Assembly (NCBI GenBank): GCA_944390825.1
Contig: CALXRG010000004.1
Span: forward strand, 62,001 to 126,000
Direction of reading: 5' to 3'
Source: an uncultured Akkermansia sp.
GTDB taxonomy: Bacteria > Verrucomicrobiota > Verrucomicrobiia > Verrucomicrobiales > Akkermansiaceae
Length of the DNA stretch: 64,000 bases
Made by a program: the position numbers and the translations under genes. The notes under the pieces are model-generated. The model ran no database searches, was not told where the DNA came from, and worked only from the letters and a program-made list of their open reading frames with translations. This document shows, piece by piece, positions 33,991 through 42,150 of this stretch; within the stretch, counting starts at the first letter, position 1, and every line of letters begins with the position of its first letter.

Positions 33991-36141
33991 ATGTCCCCGT
34001 CATCCCACGCAGAAGACGCCAGATCCCCGCTTCCGGCGTTCCCTCAGGCTGCGGCCCCGGAGAACGGAAAACCGGCAGCGGAAGACCCCCTGCGCCGGGC
34101 CCTGCGGCTTGCTCTGCTGCGGGCCCCATTACTGCTGCCCCTCTGCGGCACCTGTGGAGCCATCTGGAGCGGTCAGGGCTGGTGCCTGAGCATCGCTGCC
34201 GCGGCTCTGGCATTCACCCTGCGCCTCTATCGCATCGCAGCTGCCACCCTGTTGTGTGCCCTGGTAGCCGCTTTGCAACACTCCCTCTTTGAGCAACAGC
34301 GTGCCGAGAGCGTCGCCCAGTGGGAAAGCTCGGGAGTCGCCCACATCAGTGGCGTGGTTGAAAGTACCCTGAGTCGGAGTCTTATCTTGCGGATTGACCA
34401 CACCCGACTGCGCGTCGCCATCAGGGGCGACGACATGCCCTACCGCACGGGCGACCGGCTCACCGTGCTGGGAGAATACCAAGAGGTTCGCCCGCCGGCT
34501 GTGCCCGGCATGTTTGACACCGCTTCCTGGATGCGGGGAAAGGGAATCGTCGCTTCCTTGGCCCTCATCCACGCGGCCAAAACAGGCTACGACCACGGAT
34601 GGTACGGCCTGCTTGGCTATGCGGCAACCCTGCGGGAGCTGCTCGCTGACCGTCTGATGCCTTACGGTACCGAGGCTGACCCACGGCGCCAGGTACTCTG
34701 TGCCCTTGTTCTGGGCGCACGGGACAGAGCCGAGCCAGACACTATGCTGGACTTCCGGCGCGGCGGTTGCCTCCATGCCTTTGCCGTCAGCGGACTCCAC
34801 GTAGGACTGGTGGCGCTGCTGCTCTGGCCCCTGTTCTATGCGCTCAGAGTACGCCCGCAAGTATCGCTTTGGCTTGTTCTCCTGCTCGTCGGTATCTACG
34901 TTCTCATGACAGGCGCTGCGCCACCAGCCGTGCGCGCATACATGATGTTGGCACTGGCCTTGCTGAGCATCAAGCTGAGACGCCAGCTCAGCTTGCTCAA
35001 CGTCTGGAGCAGTGCCGCCCTGGCAATCCTGCTTTTATCCCCCCATCAGCTGCACAATGCCGGGTTCCTGCTCTCCTTCCTCGTCTACGCCGGTATCTGC
35101 CTCGCGACCCGTCATGCGCTTCGCGATACCCCCTGGTTTGGCCCCGATTCTTTCATTCCCTACACCATTATGACCCCATGGGAAATGCGCGTCCAATCCT
35201 GGGAGTTTGCCCTGCGTGGCGTCGTGATGATTGCCTTCAGCGCCTGGCTCGTCTCCCTGCCGATTACAGCCTGTTACTTCCACACATTCAACAGCTACAG
35301 CTTCCTGACAAATATTGCGATCACACCGATACTGCCCGTAGTCATGGCTTCCGGATTTGCCGTCATCCTGCTGGGCAACGTCCCCTATCTCGGAGCCCTG
35401 GCGCAAACTCTAGCCGAGCAAAGCAGCGGGGCCCTGATCGCCATCACCTCCTTTTTCGGCAGCTGGCCGGGCGCATATCTGCCCATAACCGAACCCGCCA
35501 AACCGCACGAGAGCATGGTGATGAATCTCGGCTTTGGGAAAAGCTCCACCATCCTGGGAAACCCTGGTTTGCTGATTGACGCAGGAAGCGAAAGCAGTGC
35601 CCGATGGATGGTAGAACCGGCCCTCTTCCACAGCGGATTTACCCCCGCCGCGCTGCTATCTACCCGGAACCTCGCCTCAGCCACAGGAGGAATTCCCCTG
35701 TTGCAGCAAAGTTGGCCGAGCATGCGCACCCTGCGACAGGCCGGTCACGCCGACAGCTCCCCCGTGACGCACATCAGCACCCCCTCCGGCCACTACACCA
35801 TCTACGCTGCCCCCAGGCACCTCCCGACACGGCCAGCCGTGCATCAGTCCCCCGTCATCCTCTGGCGGCTCACAGGAGAGCAGGGGCCCCGCCGCCTGCT
35901 CTACATCGGGGATGCCGCCGCCGACACACTGGCCGCCGTGCCCCGGGAGAACAGGCGCGCCGAAGTCATCATCCTGGGCGCCAACAACATCATCCCCATT
36001 GATTGGGAAGCTCAGCTTGATTTCTCGGACACCCAGCTCATCATTCTGCTGCCGGCGGCCCGAGCCGCCGGGATCAAACCCGAAACCTTTGCTCCAATTC
36101 CCTGTTATGAGGTAGCAAAAGACAGCGTGCTGCGCTTTTAA
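33991..36141 (+). CDS. comEC: ComEC/Rec2-type DNA uptake channel with degenerate C-terminal MBL region
   Basis: A 716-residue multi-spanning membrane protein. The N-terminal OB-like region (about 95-185) and the competence core are clear: LCALVLGARDRAEPDTMLDFRRGGCLHAFAVSGLHVGLVA has the ComEC signature (R-GG-HA-AVSGLHVG), followed by TGAAPPAVRAYMM. It would pass single-stranded DNA across the inner membrane. The C-terminal 200 residues align by position with the metallo-beta-lactamase domain (LLIDAGSES, LLYIGDA), but the HxHxDH metal motif is missing. The start at 33991 is the first Met after the desulfurase stop; a GGAGG lies 14 bases upstream. Confidence 0.88.
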   Translation: MSPSSHAEDARSPLPAFPQAAAPENGKPAAEDPLRRALRLALLRAPLLLPLCGTCGAIWSGQGWCLSIAAAALAFTLRLYRIAAATLLCALVAALQHSLFEQQRAESVAQWESSGVAHISGVVESTLSRSLILRIDHTRLRVAIRGDDMPYRTGDRLTVLGEYQEVRPPAVPGMFDTASWMRGKGIVASLALIHAAKTGYDHGWYGLLGYAATLRELLADRLMPYGTEADPRRQVLCALVLGARDRAEPDTMLDFRRGGCLHAFAVSGLHVGLVALLLWPLFYALRVRPQVSLWLVLLLVGIYVLMTGAAPPAVRAYMMLALALLSIKLRRQLSLLNVWSSAALAILLLSPHQLHNAGFLLSFLVYAGICLATRHALRDTPWFGPDSFIPYTIMTPWEMRVQSWEFALRGVVMIAFSAWLVSLPITACYFHTFNSYSFLTNIAITPILPVVMASGFAVILLGNVPYLGALAQTLAEQSSGALIAITSFFGSWPGAYLPITEPAKPHESMVMNLGFGKSSTILGNPGLLIDAGSESSARWMVEPALFHSGFTPAALLSTRNLASATGGIPLLQQSWPSMRTLRQAGHADSSPVTHISTPSGHYTIYAAPRHLPTRPAVHQSPVILWRLTGEQGPRRLLYIGDAAADTLAAVPRENRRAEVIILGANNIIPIDWEAQLDFSDTQLIILLPAARAAGIKPETFAPIPCYEVAKDSVLRF

Positions 36142-36182
36142 CCGGGCTTGTCAGAGGTTGCAGAATCACAGCAAGATTGTGC

Positions 36183-36211
36183 TTGACGGAAAGCCCCCTG
36201 TCAGGTAAGCT
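36183..36211 (+). promoter_or_regulatory. Possible tpiA promoter
   Basis: TTGACG (36183-36188), 17-bp spacer, TAAGCT (36206-36211), about 29 bases before the ATG. The -10 match is weak. Confidence 0.4.
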
Positions 36212-36240
36212 ACGTGCGTCACAATAGACATCTGAAGACT

Positions 36241-37005
36241 ATGTCCCGTACACCCATCATTGCTGCTAACTGGAAAATGAACATGGGCCCGGCCGAAGCC
36301 AAGGCTTTCATGGCCGCCCTGAAAGAGGAAATGACCTGCGAGTGCAAGGCCGTTGACAAGGTGATCGTACCTCCGTTCGTGACAATTCCCGCTGTCATGG
36401 AGGCTCTCAATGGCTGCACCTGCGTTGGTGTGGGTGCTCAGGACGTGAGCGACCGCGATAACGGCGCCTTCACCGGCGAGATTTCCACGAGCATGCTCAC
36501 GGAGCTGGGCTGCAAATACGTTGTGCTCGGTCACAGTGAGCGCCGCCAGTACCATGGCGAGACCAACGCATACATTAACCGCAAGATCAAGAAGGCTCTC
36601 GCAGCCGGCCTGATTCCCATCTACTGCATTGGTGAGACGCTGGAGCAGCGTCAAGGCGGTCAGCTGGAAGCCGTGCTCAGTTCCCAAGTGGTAGAGGGCC
36701 TGGAAGGCCTTACGCCCGAGCAGGTTGGCGGTCTCGTGATCGCCTACGAGCCGGTGTGGGCCATTGGCACGGGCGTGACTGCCTCTGCGGCAGATGCCCA
36801 GGCTGCCCATGCGTTCATCCGCGGTGTGATTGCCAAGACCTTTGGCCAGGAAGCCGCAGACAAGGTACGTCTCCAGTACGGCGGCTCAGTGAAGCCCGGC
36901 AACGCAGCTGAACTGATGAGCCAGCCCGACATCGATGGTGCCCTCGTGGGTGGTGCCGCACTGAAGGCCGATTCCTTCGCTGCTATCATCAAGGCTTCCC
37001 TGTAA
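36241..37005 (+). CDS. tpiA: Triosephosphate isomerase
   Basis: A 254-residue TIM-barrel enzyme of glycolysis. Catalytic residues are visible: NWKMN (Asn, Lys), GHSERR (His95 region), AYEPVWAIGTG (Glu167 region) and YGGSVKPGNA and GALVGGAALK at the phosphate site. The start at 36241 gives MSRTPIIAANWKMN; an in-frame upstream Met is unlikely. Single gene with its own terminator. Confidence 0.98.
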   Translation: MSRTPIIAANWKMNMGPAEAKAFMAALKEEMTCECKAVDKVIVPPFVTIPAVMEALNGCTCVGVGAQDVSDRDNGAFTGEISTSMLTELGCKYVVLGHSERRQYHGETNAYINRKIKKALAAGLIPIYCIGETLEQRQGGQLEAVLSSQVVEGLEGLTPEQVGGLVIAYEPVWAIGTGVTASAADAQAAHAFIRGVIAKTFGQEAADKVRLQYGGSVKPGNAAELMSQPDIDGALVGGAALKADSFAAIIKASL

Positions 37006-37030
37006 GCATTTTTTCTCCCGATTTAACTGC

Positions 37031-37062
37031 CCCCGCAGTTCCCCGTGAGCTGCGGGGTTTTC
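37031..37062 (+). terminator. tpiA terminator
   Basis: CCCCGCAG / CTGCGGGG stem (arms 37031-37038 and 37050-37057) followed by TTTTCT. Confidence 0.88.
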
Positions 37063-37238
37063 TGTGCGGCAGGGACGTCTGAATTCCAATAGCAGAACCA
37101 CACAGGAACTCGCCACGGAACGAAACAGCGGTAGGCGTCCTGTGACTACCCAAGGACATGCCATTTGACGCTAACGCAAATCAAGTGACCTTAACGTGCT
37201 GTTTTGAACCCCAAAACGCAGTTTTTTTACATGCAGGC

Positions 37239-37267
37239 TTGACTTCTCGGATATAATACGATAGTAT
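37239..37267 (+). promoter_or_regulatory. tRNA-Ala promoter
   Basis: TTGACT (37239-37244), 17-bp spacer, TAGTAT (37262-37267). The spacer also contains TATAAT out of register. The mature tRNA begins at 37302. Confidence 0.65.
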
Positions 37268-37301
37268 CTGCGCGTTCCCGGCGGGAATACGCATATTGCG
37301 C

Positions 37302-37374
37302 GGGGTATTAGCTCAGTTGGTAGAGCGCCTCAATGGCATTGAGGAGGTCAGCGGTTCGAACCCGCTATGCTCCA
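37302..37374 (+). tRNA. tRNA-Ala, anticodon GGC
   Basis: A 73-base cloverleaf. Acceptor arms GGGGTAT / ATGCTCC, D-arm with AGCTCAGTTGGTAGAGC, anticodon stem CCTCA/TGAGG with loop ATGGCAT giving anticodon GGC (reads GCC, GCU), T-arm GCGGTTCGAACCCGC. The 3' CCA is not encoded (the discriminator A is followed by CTC), so it must be added by enzyme. It is a single gene with its own promoter and terminator. Confidence 0.97.
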
Positions 37375-37387
37375 CTCCCTGATATGG

Positions 37388-37428
37388 CAGGCGGTTGATT
37401 CGTTGCAGATCAATCGCCTGTTTCGTTT
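37388..37428 (+). terminator. tRNA-Ala terminator
   Basis: CAGGCGGTTGAT / ATCAATCGCCTG, 12 bp with one G-U pair (arms 37388-37399 and 37409-37420), followed by TTTCGTTT. Confidence 0.85.
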
Positions 37429-37506
37429 GGTATGAGAGGGGGGATGAGATAAGCACTATGGGGGAGAGACTCCTTGTTATCCCTTCGTCTTAGCCAGGAT
37501 GGTGTG

Positions 37507-38190
37507 TTAAGCGGTTGTTGGTGTGTGCCGGTGTGATTCCCGGATTTTCTGGGCGGCTTTGTGCCGTACGGCATCGGGGAGGGGGCTGCCGGTGTCCTGC
37601 AGAAGAGGTGTGCCCAGCTCGGGGTAGCGCAGGTAGAGTTCGCAGCAGCACCACGCGGCCGCCATGATGGCGTAATAGCCGTCGGCTTGTACGTGTGCGA
37701 GGCTTTCCGCTACGTGGGGTGCCCATGCGGGGTCGGGGAGGTAGTGCATGAGTAGGCATACGATGCCGAGGCGGGCGGTGTATTGCTGCCGGGAGCGAAT
37801 GCGGGTTTGGAGCCAGGGTAGGACGGTTTCCCGGTGTGAGCGCATGAAGCGGTAGGTGGCGCAGCAGGAATCGCAGATGCTCCAGTTGGTGACCAGGGGG
37901 ATGAAGCGTTCCAGCATGTCCAGCCTTTCTTCCAGGGAGAGGTCACGGATGTAGCCGGGCAGCATGCCCCGCAGCATGGTTTCTTCCATCCAGTGTGGTG
38001 TGCTTTCATCCGAGAGGTAGTGCTGCCAGGCAGGCGTGTCTTTTGCCAGTTGTCTGGCGAGTTGGCGCAGGGCTGGCAGGCGGACGCCGAGCAGGGGCAT
38101 GCCTCCCGGGATGAGGGAGGCTGCAAAGTCTCGGTAGCTTGGCTCGGCCAGTGCCTGAAGTTGCCGGATGATGGAGTGGCTGGAGGTCAT
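37507..38190 (-). CDS. DNA alkylation repair protein (AlkD/AlkC HEAT-repeat family)
   Basis: A 227-residue all-helical protein. FAASLIPGGMPLLGVRLPALRQLARQLAK, HWMEETMLRG, VTNWSICDSCC and RRYPELG-like helices match the AlkD family of DNA glycosylases, which release bulky or charged alkyl bases; the Asp in NWSICD corresponds to the catalytic Asp. The start overlaps the stop of the methyltransferase gene by four bases (38187-38190). This translational pair of two alkylation-repair genes supports the assignment. Confidence 0.88.
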   Translation of the reverse strand: MTSSHSIIRQLQALAEPSYRDFAASLIPGGMPLLGVRLPALRQLARQLAKDTPAWQHYLSDESTPHWMEETMLRGMLPGYIRDLSLEERLDMLERFIPLVTNWSICDSCCATYRFMRSHRETVLPWLQTRIRSRQQYTARLGIVCLLMHYLPDPAWAPHVAESLAHVQADGYYAIMAAAWCCCELYLRYPELGTPLLQDTGSPLPDAVRHKAAQKIRESHRHTPTTA

Positions 38191-38666
38191 GCGTTGGCGG
38201 CTTCAAGGTGGAGGAGGTAGCGTTTCAAGGGGGTGCCTCCACGGTATTGCCCCGGGCAGGACAGGGTGCCGCGTGCCGGAAGAACCCGGTGACAGGGAAT
38301 GAGAATGGGGAGCGGATTATGGGAGCAGACTCGTGCAGCGGTGCGCGGGGGCCCCAGTGCTTTGTAGGTGGTGGTGGTACCGTAGCGAATAGAGCAGAGG
38401 TCGCGGCGGATGCGCTCCTGGAGCGGAGTGCTGCGGTGGGGTGCCAGTGGCAGTTCAAATTGTCTGAGTTGTCCGGCGAAGTAGGCGGAAAGTTGGTTCA
38501 GGGCCTCCCCGGCGAGCGGGTGCTCGCGCGGGTCGCGGATGACGGTGTGCTGTGTTTCCCCAAGGGGCAGGGGGCTTTCATTGGGGAGCCAGAGACGGCA
38601 GATCCGGTTGCTTTCGATGCTTAGCACGAGGCATCCGATACGGGTGTGGATCCCATAGTTTTCCAT
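38187..38666 (-). CDS. ogt: Methylated-DNA--protein-cysteine S-methyltransferase
   Basis: A 159-residue suicide methyltransferase that removes methyl groups from O6-methylguanine. The acceptor Cys is in LIPCHRVLPARG. The C-terminal domain has STPLQERIRRDLCSIRYGTTTTYKALG and YRGGTPLKRYLLHLE, all typical. The N-terminal domain is short, as in Ogt, without an Ada regulatory part. First gene of a two-gene alkylation-repair operon with the AlkD-type gene. No promoter was identified with confidence. Confidence 0.94.
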   Translation of the reverse strand: MENYGIHTRIGCLVLSIESNRICRLWLPNESPLPLGETQHTVIRDPREHPLAGEALNQLSAYFAGQLRQFELPLAPHRSTPLQERIRRDLCSIRYGTTTTYKALGPPRTAARVCSHNPLPILIPCHRVLPARGTLSCPGQYRGGTPLKRYLLHLEAANA

Positions 38667-38723
38667 GGCAGCAGGGGCTTGGGGTGGGTGATACGCTGCT
38701 TCCTTCCTTCCCCCGATGGGGTG

Positions 38724-40202
38724 TTACACTTCAGTCTTTTCCTGTTGGTTTCCTCGCTGTTTGATGACGCGTCTTGCCAGGTAGAGGGGCAGTCCAAACA
38801 CGAGAATCAGCAGCAGGGGGATGAAGACGAAGAAGTAAAGATTGAGGTAGAGCTGGCAGGTGCTGTCGCCGAGTTCACGGCCTTTGATCCACCATTGGTA
38901 TGTCAGCGTGGGGTCCCAGGTCAGCCCGGAGAAGGGACTGAGGTGCAGAAGCCCGCGCTTCGCCATGGCAGCAGCGCAGTTGGCATCGCTGGCTTGCACA
39001 ATCCAGTGGTTGGCCAGCTCGGTTTCTCCCTGCTCGCGGTAGAAATCCGCCAGCATCCGGCAGGCGTCGCCGTCCTGGTACCTGGCAACAGCCACCTGCA
39101 GGTAGCGCAGTGCCAAGTCGGTGTCCTGCTCAATGCCTTCGCCCCCTTTCAGCAGGATTTCGGCTGCTGCTGTCAGGGCTTGGGGCTGCGCCATGCTGGC
39201 CGCCTGGCGGTAGTAGCTGAGGGATTCCGCAAGTTTGCCGTCGCGGCGCAGGATGTCGGCCTTGTGGCAGATGGCACTCGGGTTGTTGGCCTTGGCTGCT
39301 ATGTCGAGGTACTTGGTGGCGTCGGGGTTGTGTTCATCCACTCCTTCCCCGGGGCGTGCTGTGCCGTCGAGGTTCATGTGGTAGCAGGCAAGCATGTAGG
39401 CCATGGTTCCGTCGCCTGTGCTGTCGACCAGGCGGCGGGCGTATTCCATGGCTTTGGCTTTGTCGGCGGGGACGCCGTCGCCATCGGTGTAGGCCTTGAA
39501 CAGGCTGGTCAGGGCCCACTGGCTTCCGGCGTCAGCCGCGCGGTTGAGTTTGTCCAGACCGGTTGCTGCGTTGGCGGCAGTGCCTTCGCCTTTGAGCTCC
39601 ATGAAGCCCTGCCAGTAGAGTGCTTCCAGATCCTGCGGATCCCGGGATGCCCGATCGCTGTAGGTTCGGTACGCTTGGGCAAAGGCTTCCCGGGATTTAT
39701 CCCGCTGACCGGATTCCCTGTAGGCTTCGCCAAGAATGTAGCTGGCCCGCACATCTCCGTGATCGGCTGCCATGCGGAACCAGCGGTTGGCTTCCTCCCG
39801 GTCCGGCGGGGTGTACTGCCCGCCCTGCCAGTACATGCCGCCAAGTGTGAGCATGGAAGGCACATCGCCGTTTTCTGCTTTGGCCCGCAGGAGGTCGAGG
39901 TACTTTTGGGCCCAGGCCCGGGCTTGGGTAAAGTGGTTGCCGGTGAGGTAGTTTTCTGCCAGCCGCCGTGCAGCCTCGGGTTTGCCCTGGGCTGCTTCCC
40001 GCTTGAGCCCCTCAAGGTAGCCTTCCAGCCTGGCGTCATCAGACCGGTAGGCTGGATCCGAAAGAAGGGGGGAGTTCCCGGCCGGCGTTGCTTCGGCTGT
40101 TGCCGGGGCAACCGCGGCTTCAGGCGTTGTGGAGGCGGGGGCATCCTGAGCTTGCAGAGGAAGCAGGCTCAGTGCTATCAGAGGCAGAAAACGGGTGTTC
40201 AT
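38724..40202 (-). CDS. Exported Sel1-repeat protein with C-terminal membrane anchor
   Basis: A 492-residue protein with a signal peptide (MNTRFLPLIALSLLPLQAQ) and a Pro/Ala/Thr-rich linker. About ten Sel1-like helical repeats follow, seen as SMLTLGGMYWQGGQYTPPD, RASYILGEAYRESGQ, WALTSLFKAYTDGDGV and GDACRMLADFYREQGE. It ends in a hydrophobic segment (FFVFIPLLLILVFGLPLYL) and a basic tail. Such repeat proteins usually mediate protein contacts. It lies 27 bp after rluB on the same strand, so the two are probably co-transcribed. Confidence 0.87.
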   Translation of the reverse strand: MNTRFLPLIALSLLPLQAQDAPASTTPEAAVAPATAEATPAGNSPLLSDPAYRSDDARLEGYLEGLKREAAQGKPEAARRLAENYLTGNHFTQARAWAQKYLDLLRAKAENGDVPSMLTLGGMYWQGGQYTPPDREEANRWFRMAADHGDVRASYILGEAYRESGQRDKSREAFAQAYRTYSDRASRDPQDLEALYWQGFMELKGEGTAANAATGLDKLNRAADAGSQWALTSLFKAYTDGDGVPADKAKAMEYARRLVDSTGDGTMAYMLACYHMNLDGTARPGEGVDEHNPDATKYLDIAAKANNPSAICHKADILRRDGKLAESLSYYRQAASMAQPQALTAAAEILLKGGEGIEQDTDLALRYLQVAVARYQDGDACRMLADFYREQGETELANHWIVQASDANCAAAMAKRGLLHLSPFSGLTWDPTLTYQWWIKGRELGDSTCQLYLNLYFFVFIPLLLILVFGLPLYLARRVIKQRGNQQEKTEV

Positions 40203-40229
40203 GGCTTTGATGTATGGGTGGAGAAGACC

Positions 40230-41648
40230 TCACTCGCCGCGGCTGTAGGGGCGGCGGTTGCTGCTGGGACGGAAGTTCTTGTGGGTTCCAAAGCTGGGAC
40301 GCTCGCTGAAGCTTTTTCGTTCACCCCGCTGACGCGATGAAGCACCAACTGGGCTTGAGCCCTCTCTGCGCGGGCTGAAGCTGCGGCGTTCCCCGCGGAA
40401 GTTACTGTCCCGGCGTCCTGCGAAGTTGCCTTCGCGCCGTCCGCCGAAGCTGCGGCGTTCGTTGAAGCTGCCTTCACGCTGCTCACCGAAGCCGCGGCGT
40501 TCCCCGCGGAAGTCTCCCCCGCGTTGCCCGCCAAAGCCGTGGTGCGCTCTGCGGAAGCCTCTCCCGTGCTGCTCTGTGCTGTCGCGCCGTTCGCTGCGGA
40601 AAGCACCTTCGCGTCGCTCACTGAAGTTGTGTCTCGGCCCAAAGGGACGATGCCTGTCAGCGCTGAAACGGCGGTCGTTGTCACGTGCTGCGCGAGGGGC
40701 CCGGCCGAAGGGACGGCGTCCTTCCGTCCGCTCGGGTTCGAAGCCCTCGCTGTCATCAAACTTGGTGGCTGAGCCAAGTGCCTCTTCCTCCGTTTCGAAA
40801 TCAGCCGGGTTAAAGATGTAGTCGGAGTCGTCGTCCTCTGTTGCAGCAGGTTTGCCGGTGTCGGGGGCGGGACGGGGTTTGAATGCCTGATTAACACCGA
40901 TCAGGCCTTTGCGCCGTCTTGGGTTGGTCGTGGCCAGTTCAATTTGCTCAGGGGTGAGTAGTTCGGTGCGGCCTGGCTCCAGATCACCACCCCACAGGGA
41001 ACCGATGCGGACGCGTACCAGTTTGCGGACGCGCAGCCCCAGGCAGGCGAACATCTGGCGCACCTGCCGCTTCAGTCCCTGCTCCAGCACCACGCAGGCG
41101 CGACGCGCGGAGAGTCGGGAGATGTATTTGGCTTTGGCCTGGCCCTCGGGGATGCGCACCCCTTTGAGCAGCTGGATGAGCACGCTGTTGTCGAAGGCCT
41201 GGTCAAGGGTGACCCAGTATTCCTTCTCAATGCCGCCACTCGGGTGGGAAATCTTTTGGCTCAGGGTGCCACTGTTGGTAAAGAGGAGCAAGCCCTCACT
41301 GTCGGCATCAAGTCTGCCTACATAGTTGACGTAGCGGTATTTGGCCGGCAGCAGGTCGTAGACTGTGCCGATGGCTCCCTGGCTTTCGCGGCTGCATACA
41401 AAGCCGCGCGGTTTATTGAGCAGCAGCACAACCTCTTCTTTTGGGGTGGCATGGCGCCCATCGACTTTTACGAAGTCGGATGGCATCACGCGCAGGCCGG
41501 GGGTATCGACTACCTTGCCGTTGACTTCCACCCGGCCTTCTGCGATGAGACGGTCGGCGGCGCGGCGGGATTCGTACCCGCAGGACGCCAGAAACTTGTT
41601 GAGTCGCACGCTGCCTTCCGGCGCGGCGGGGTATTCATTCTCTTGCAT
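40230..41648 (-). CDS. rluB: RluB/RsuA-type pseudouridine synthase with Arg/Gly-rich tail
   Basis: A 472-residue protein. An S4 RNA-binding domain (VRLNKFLASCGYESRRAADRL) is followed by the catalytic domain with GRLDADSEGLLLFTN (catalytic Asp), KEYWVTLD and LKRQVRQMFACLG. It would convert a uridine in 23S rRNA. The catalytic core ends by about residue 235. The rest is an acidic linker (EDDDSDYIFN) and a low-complexity tail of about 150 residues made of repeated FGGRREG-, FRGERR- and FGEQREG-like units. The DNA encoding the tail is itself repetitive. Its terminus RRPYSRGE is basic. Confidence 0.93.
   Translation of the reverse strand: MQENEYPAAPEGSVRLNKFLASCGYESRRAADRLIAEGRVEVNGKVVDTPGLRVMPSDFVKVDGRHATPKEEVVLLLNKPRGFVCSRESQGAIGTVYDLLPAKYRYVNYVGRLDADSEGLLLFTNSGTLSQKISHPSGGIEKEYWVTLDQAFDNSVLIQLLKGVRIPEGQAKAKYISRLSARRACVVLEQGLKRQVRQMFACLGLRVRKLVRVRIGSLWGGDLEPGRTELLTPEQIELATTNPRRRKGLIGVNQAFKPRPAPDTGKPAATEDDDSDYIFNPADFETEEEALGSATKFDDSEGFEPERTEGRRPFGRAPRAARDNDRRFSADRHRPFGPRHNFSERREGAFRSERRDSTEQHGRGFRRAHHGFGGQRGGDFRGERRGFGEQREGSFNERRSFGGRREGNFAGRRDSNFRGERRSFSPRREGSSPVGASSRQRGERKSFSERPSFGTHKNFRPSSNRRPYSRGE
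40376..40640 (-). repeat. Imperfect repeats encoding the RluB Arg/Gly tail
   Basis: Units such as GAAGCTGCGGCGTTC and GGCGTTCCCCGCGGAAGT recur two to three times in this stretch of the rluB gene. The repeats keep the reading frame and encode the FGGRRE / FRGERR series. Confidence 0.7.
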
Positions 41649-41720
41649 TGCTTTGTTGTGGGATGGTGAAGCCCTGACAGGGCTGTTCAGAGCGTGTCTG
41701 GTGAAGGGGAATATGACTTG

Positions 41721-41759
41721 AACAAAGAAGCCTCTCGGTGTCAGGTACCGCGAGGCTTC
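41721..41759 (-). terminator. Terminator of the small basic protein gene
   Basis: Minus-strand stem GAAGCCTC / GAGGCTTC (arms 41752-41759 and 41727-41734) with a large internal loop that can extend by GCGGT/ACCG, followed by TTTGTT. Confidence 0.8.
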
Positions 41760-41805
41760 AAAAATCGTTGTACGGGGGATGCCCGGACGAGTGTCGGTGC
41801 CGCTA

Positions 41806-41961
41806 TCAGGACTCGAACTTCGTCTTGGGCAGGCCGATCGGGCTCTGGCCCTGCTTCCACTGGCCGCGTTCCTTCATGAGTTTGACACGCTCAAAACGCT
41901 TGAGAACAGAACGTTTGCCGCCGACGGTACCAGTAGCTTTCAATGTGGAGTGCTTGGACAT
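41806..41961 (-). CDS. Verrucomicrobia/Chlamydia-type small basic protein
   Basis: A 51-residue protein starting MSKHSTLKATGTVGGKRSVL at 41961. The body RFERVKLMKERGQWKQG and the end IGLPKTKFES match the small basic protein family that I know only from Verrucomicrobia and Chlamydiae, thought to be ribosome- or rRNA-associated because of its size and charge. It has its own strong promoter (42,017-42,045) and terminator, as a highly expressed gene would. The longer in-frame ORF crosses the promoter and is rejected. Confidence 0.88.
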   Translation of the reverse strand: MSKHSTLKATGTVGGKRSVLKRFERVKLMKERGQWKQGQSPIGLPKTKFES

Positions 41962-42016
41962 ATCTTGTATTGGTTGTAAAGGTTTATCCCGCATCCCTGC
42001 GGGGTGGTGGTCGCAA

Positions 42017-42045
42017 CTTATACTCTTCTTTCGTCCAAATTGCAA
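42017..42045 (-). promoter_or_regulatory. Promoter of the small basic protein gene
   Basis: TTGCAA (42045-42040), 17-bp spacer, TATAAG (42022-42017) on the minus strand; predicted leader of about 50 bases. Confidence 0.7.
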
Positions 42046-42075
42046 GCCAAATTTCTGCTTTTTTGGGGTTGAAGA

Positions 42076-42109
42076 CAAAAAAACGGGCGAAGCGGTGTGC
42101 TTCGCCCGT
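42076..42109 (-). terminator. Terminator of the AspT-type transporter gene
   Basis: An 11-bp perfect stem on the minus strand (ACGGGCGAAGC / GCTTCGCCCGT, arms 42099-42109 and 42083-42093) followed by a run of seven U. Confidence 0.93.
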
Positions 42110-42150
42110 GGAAGGTACTGTGGGTAGACGCCGGCTCAAGCGGCGCGGCG

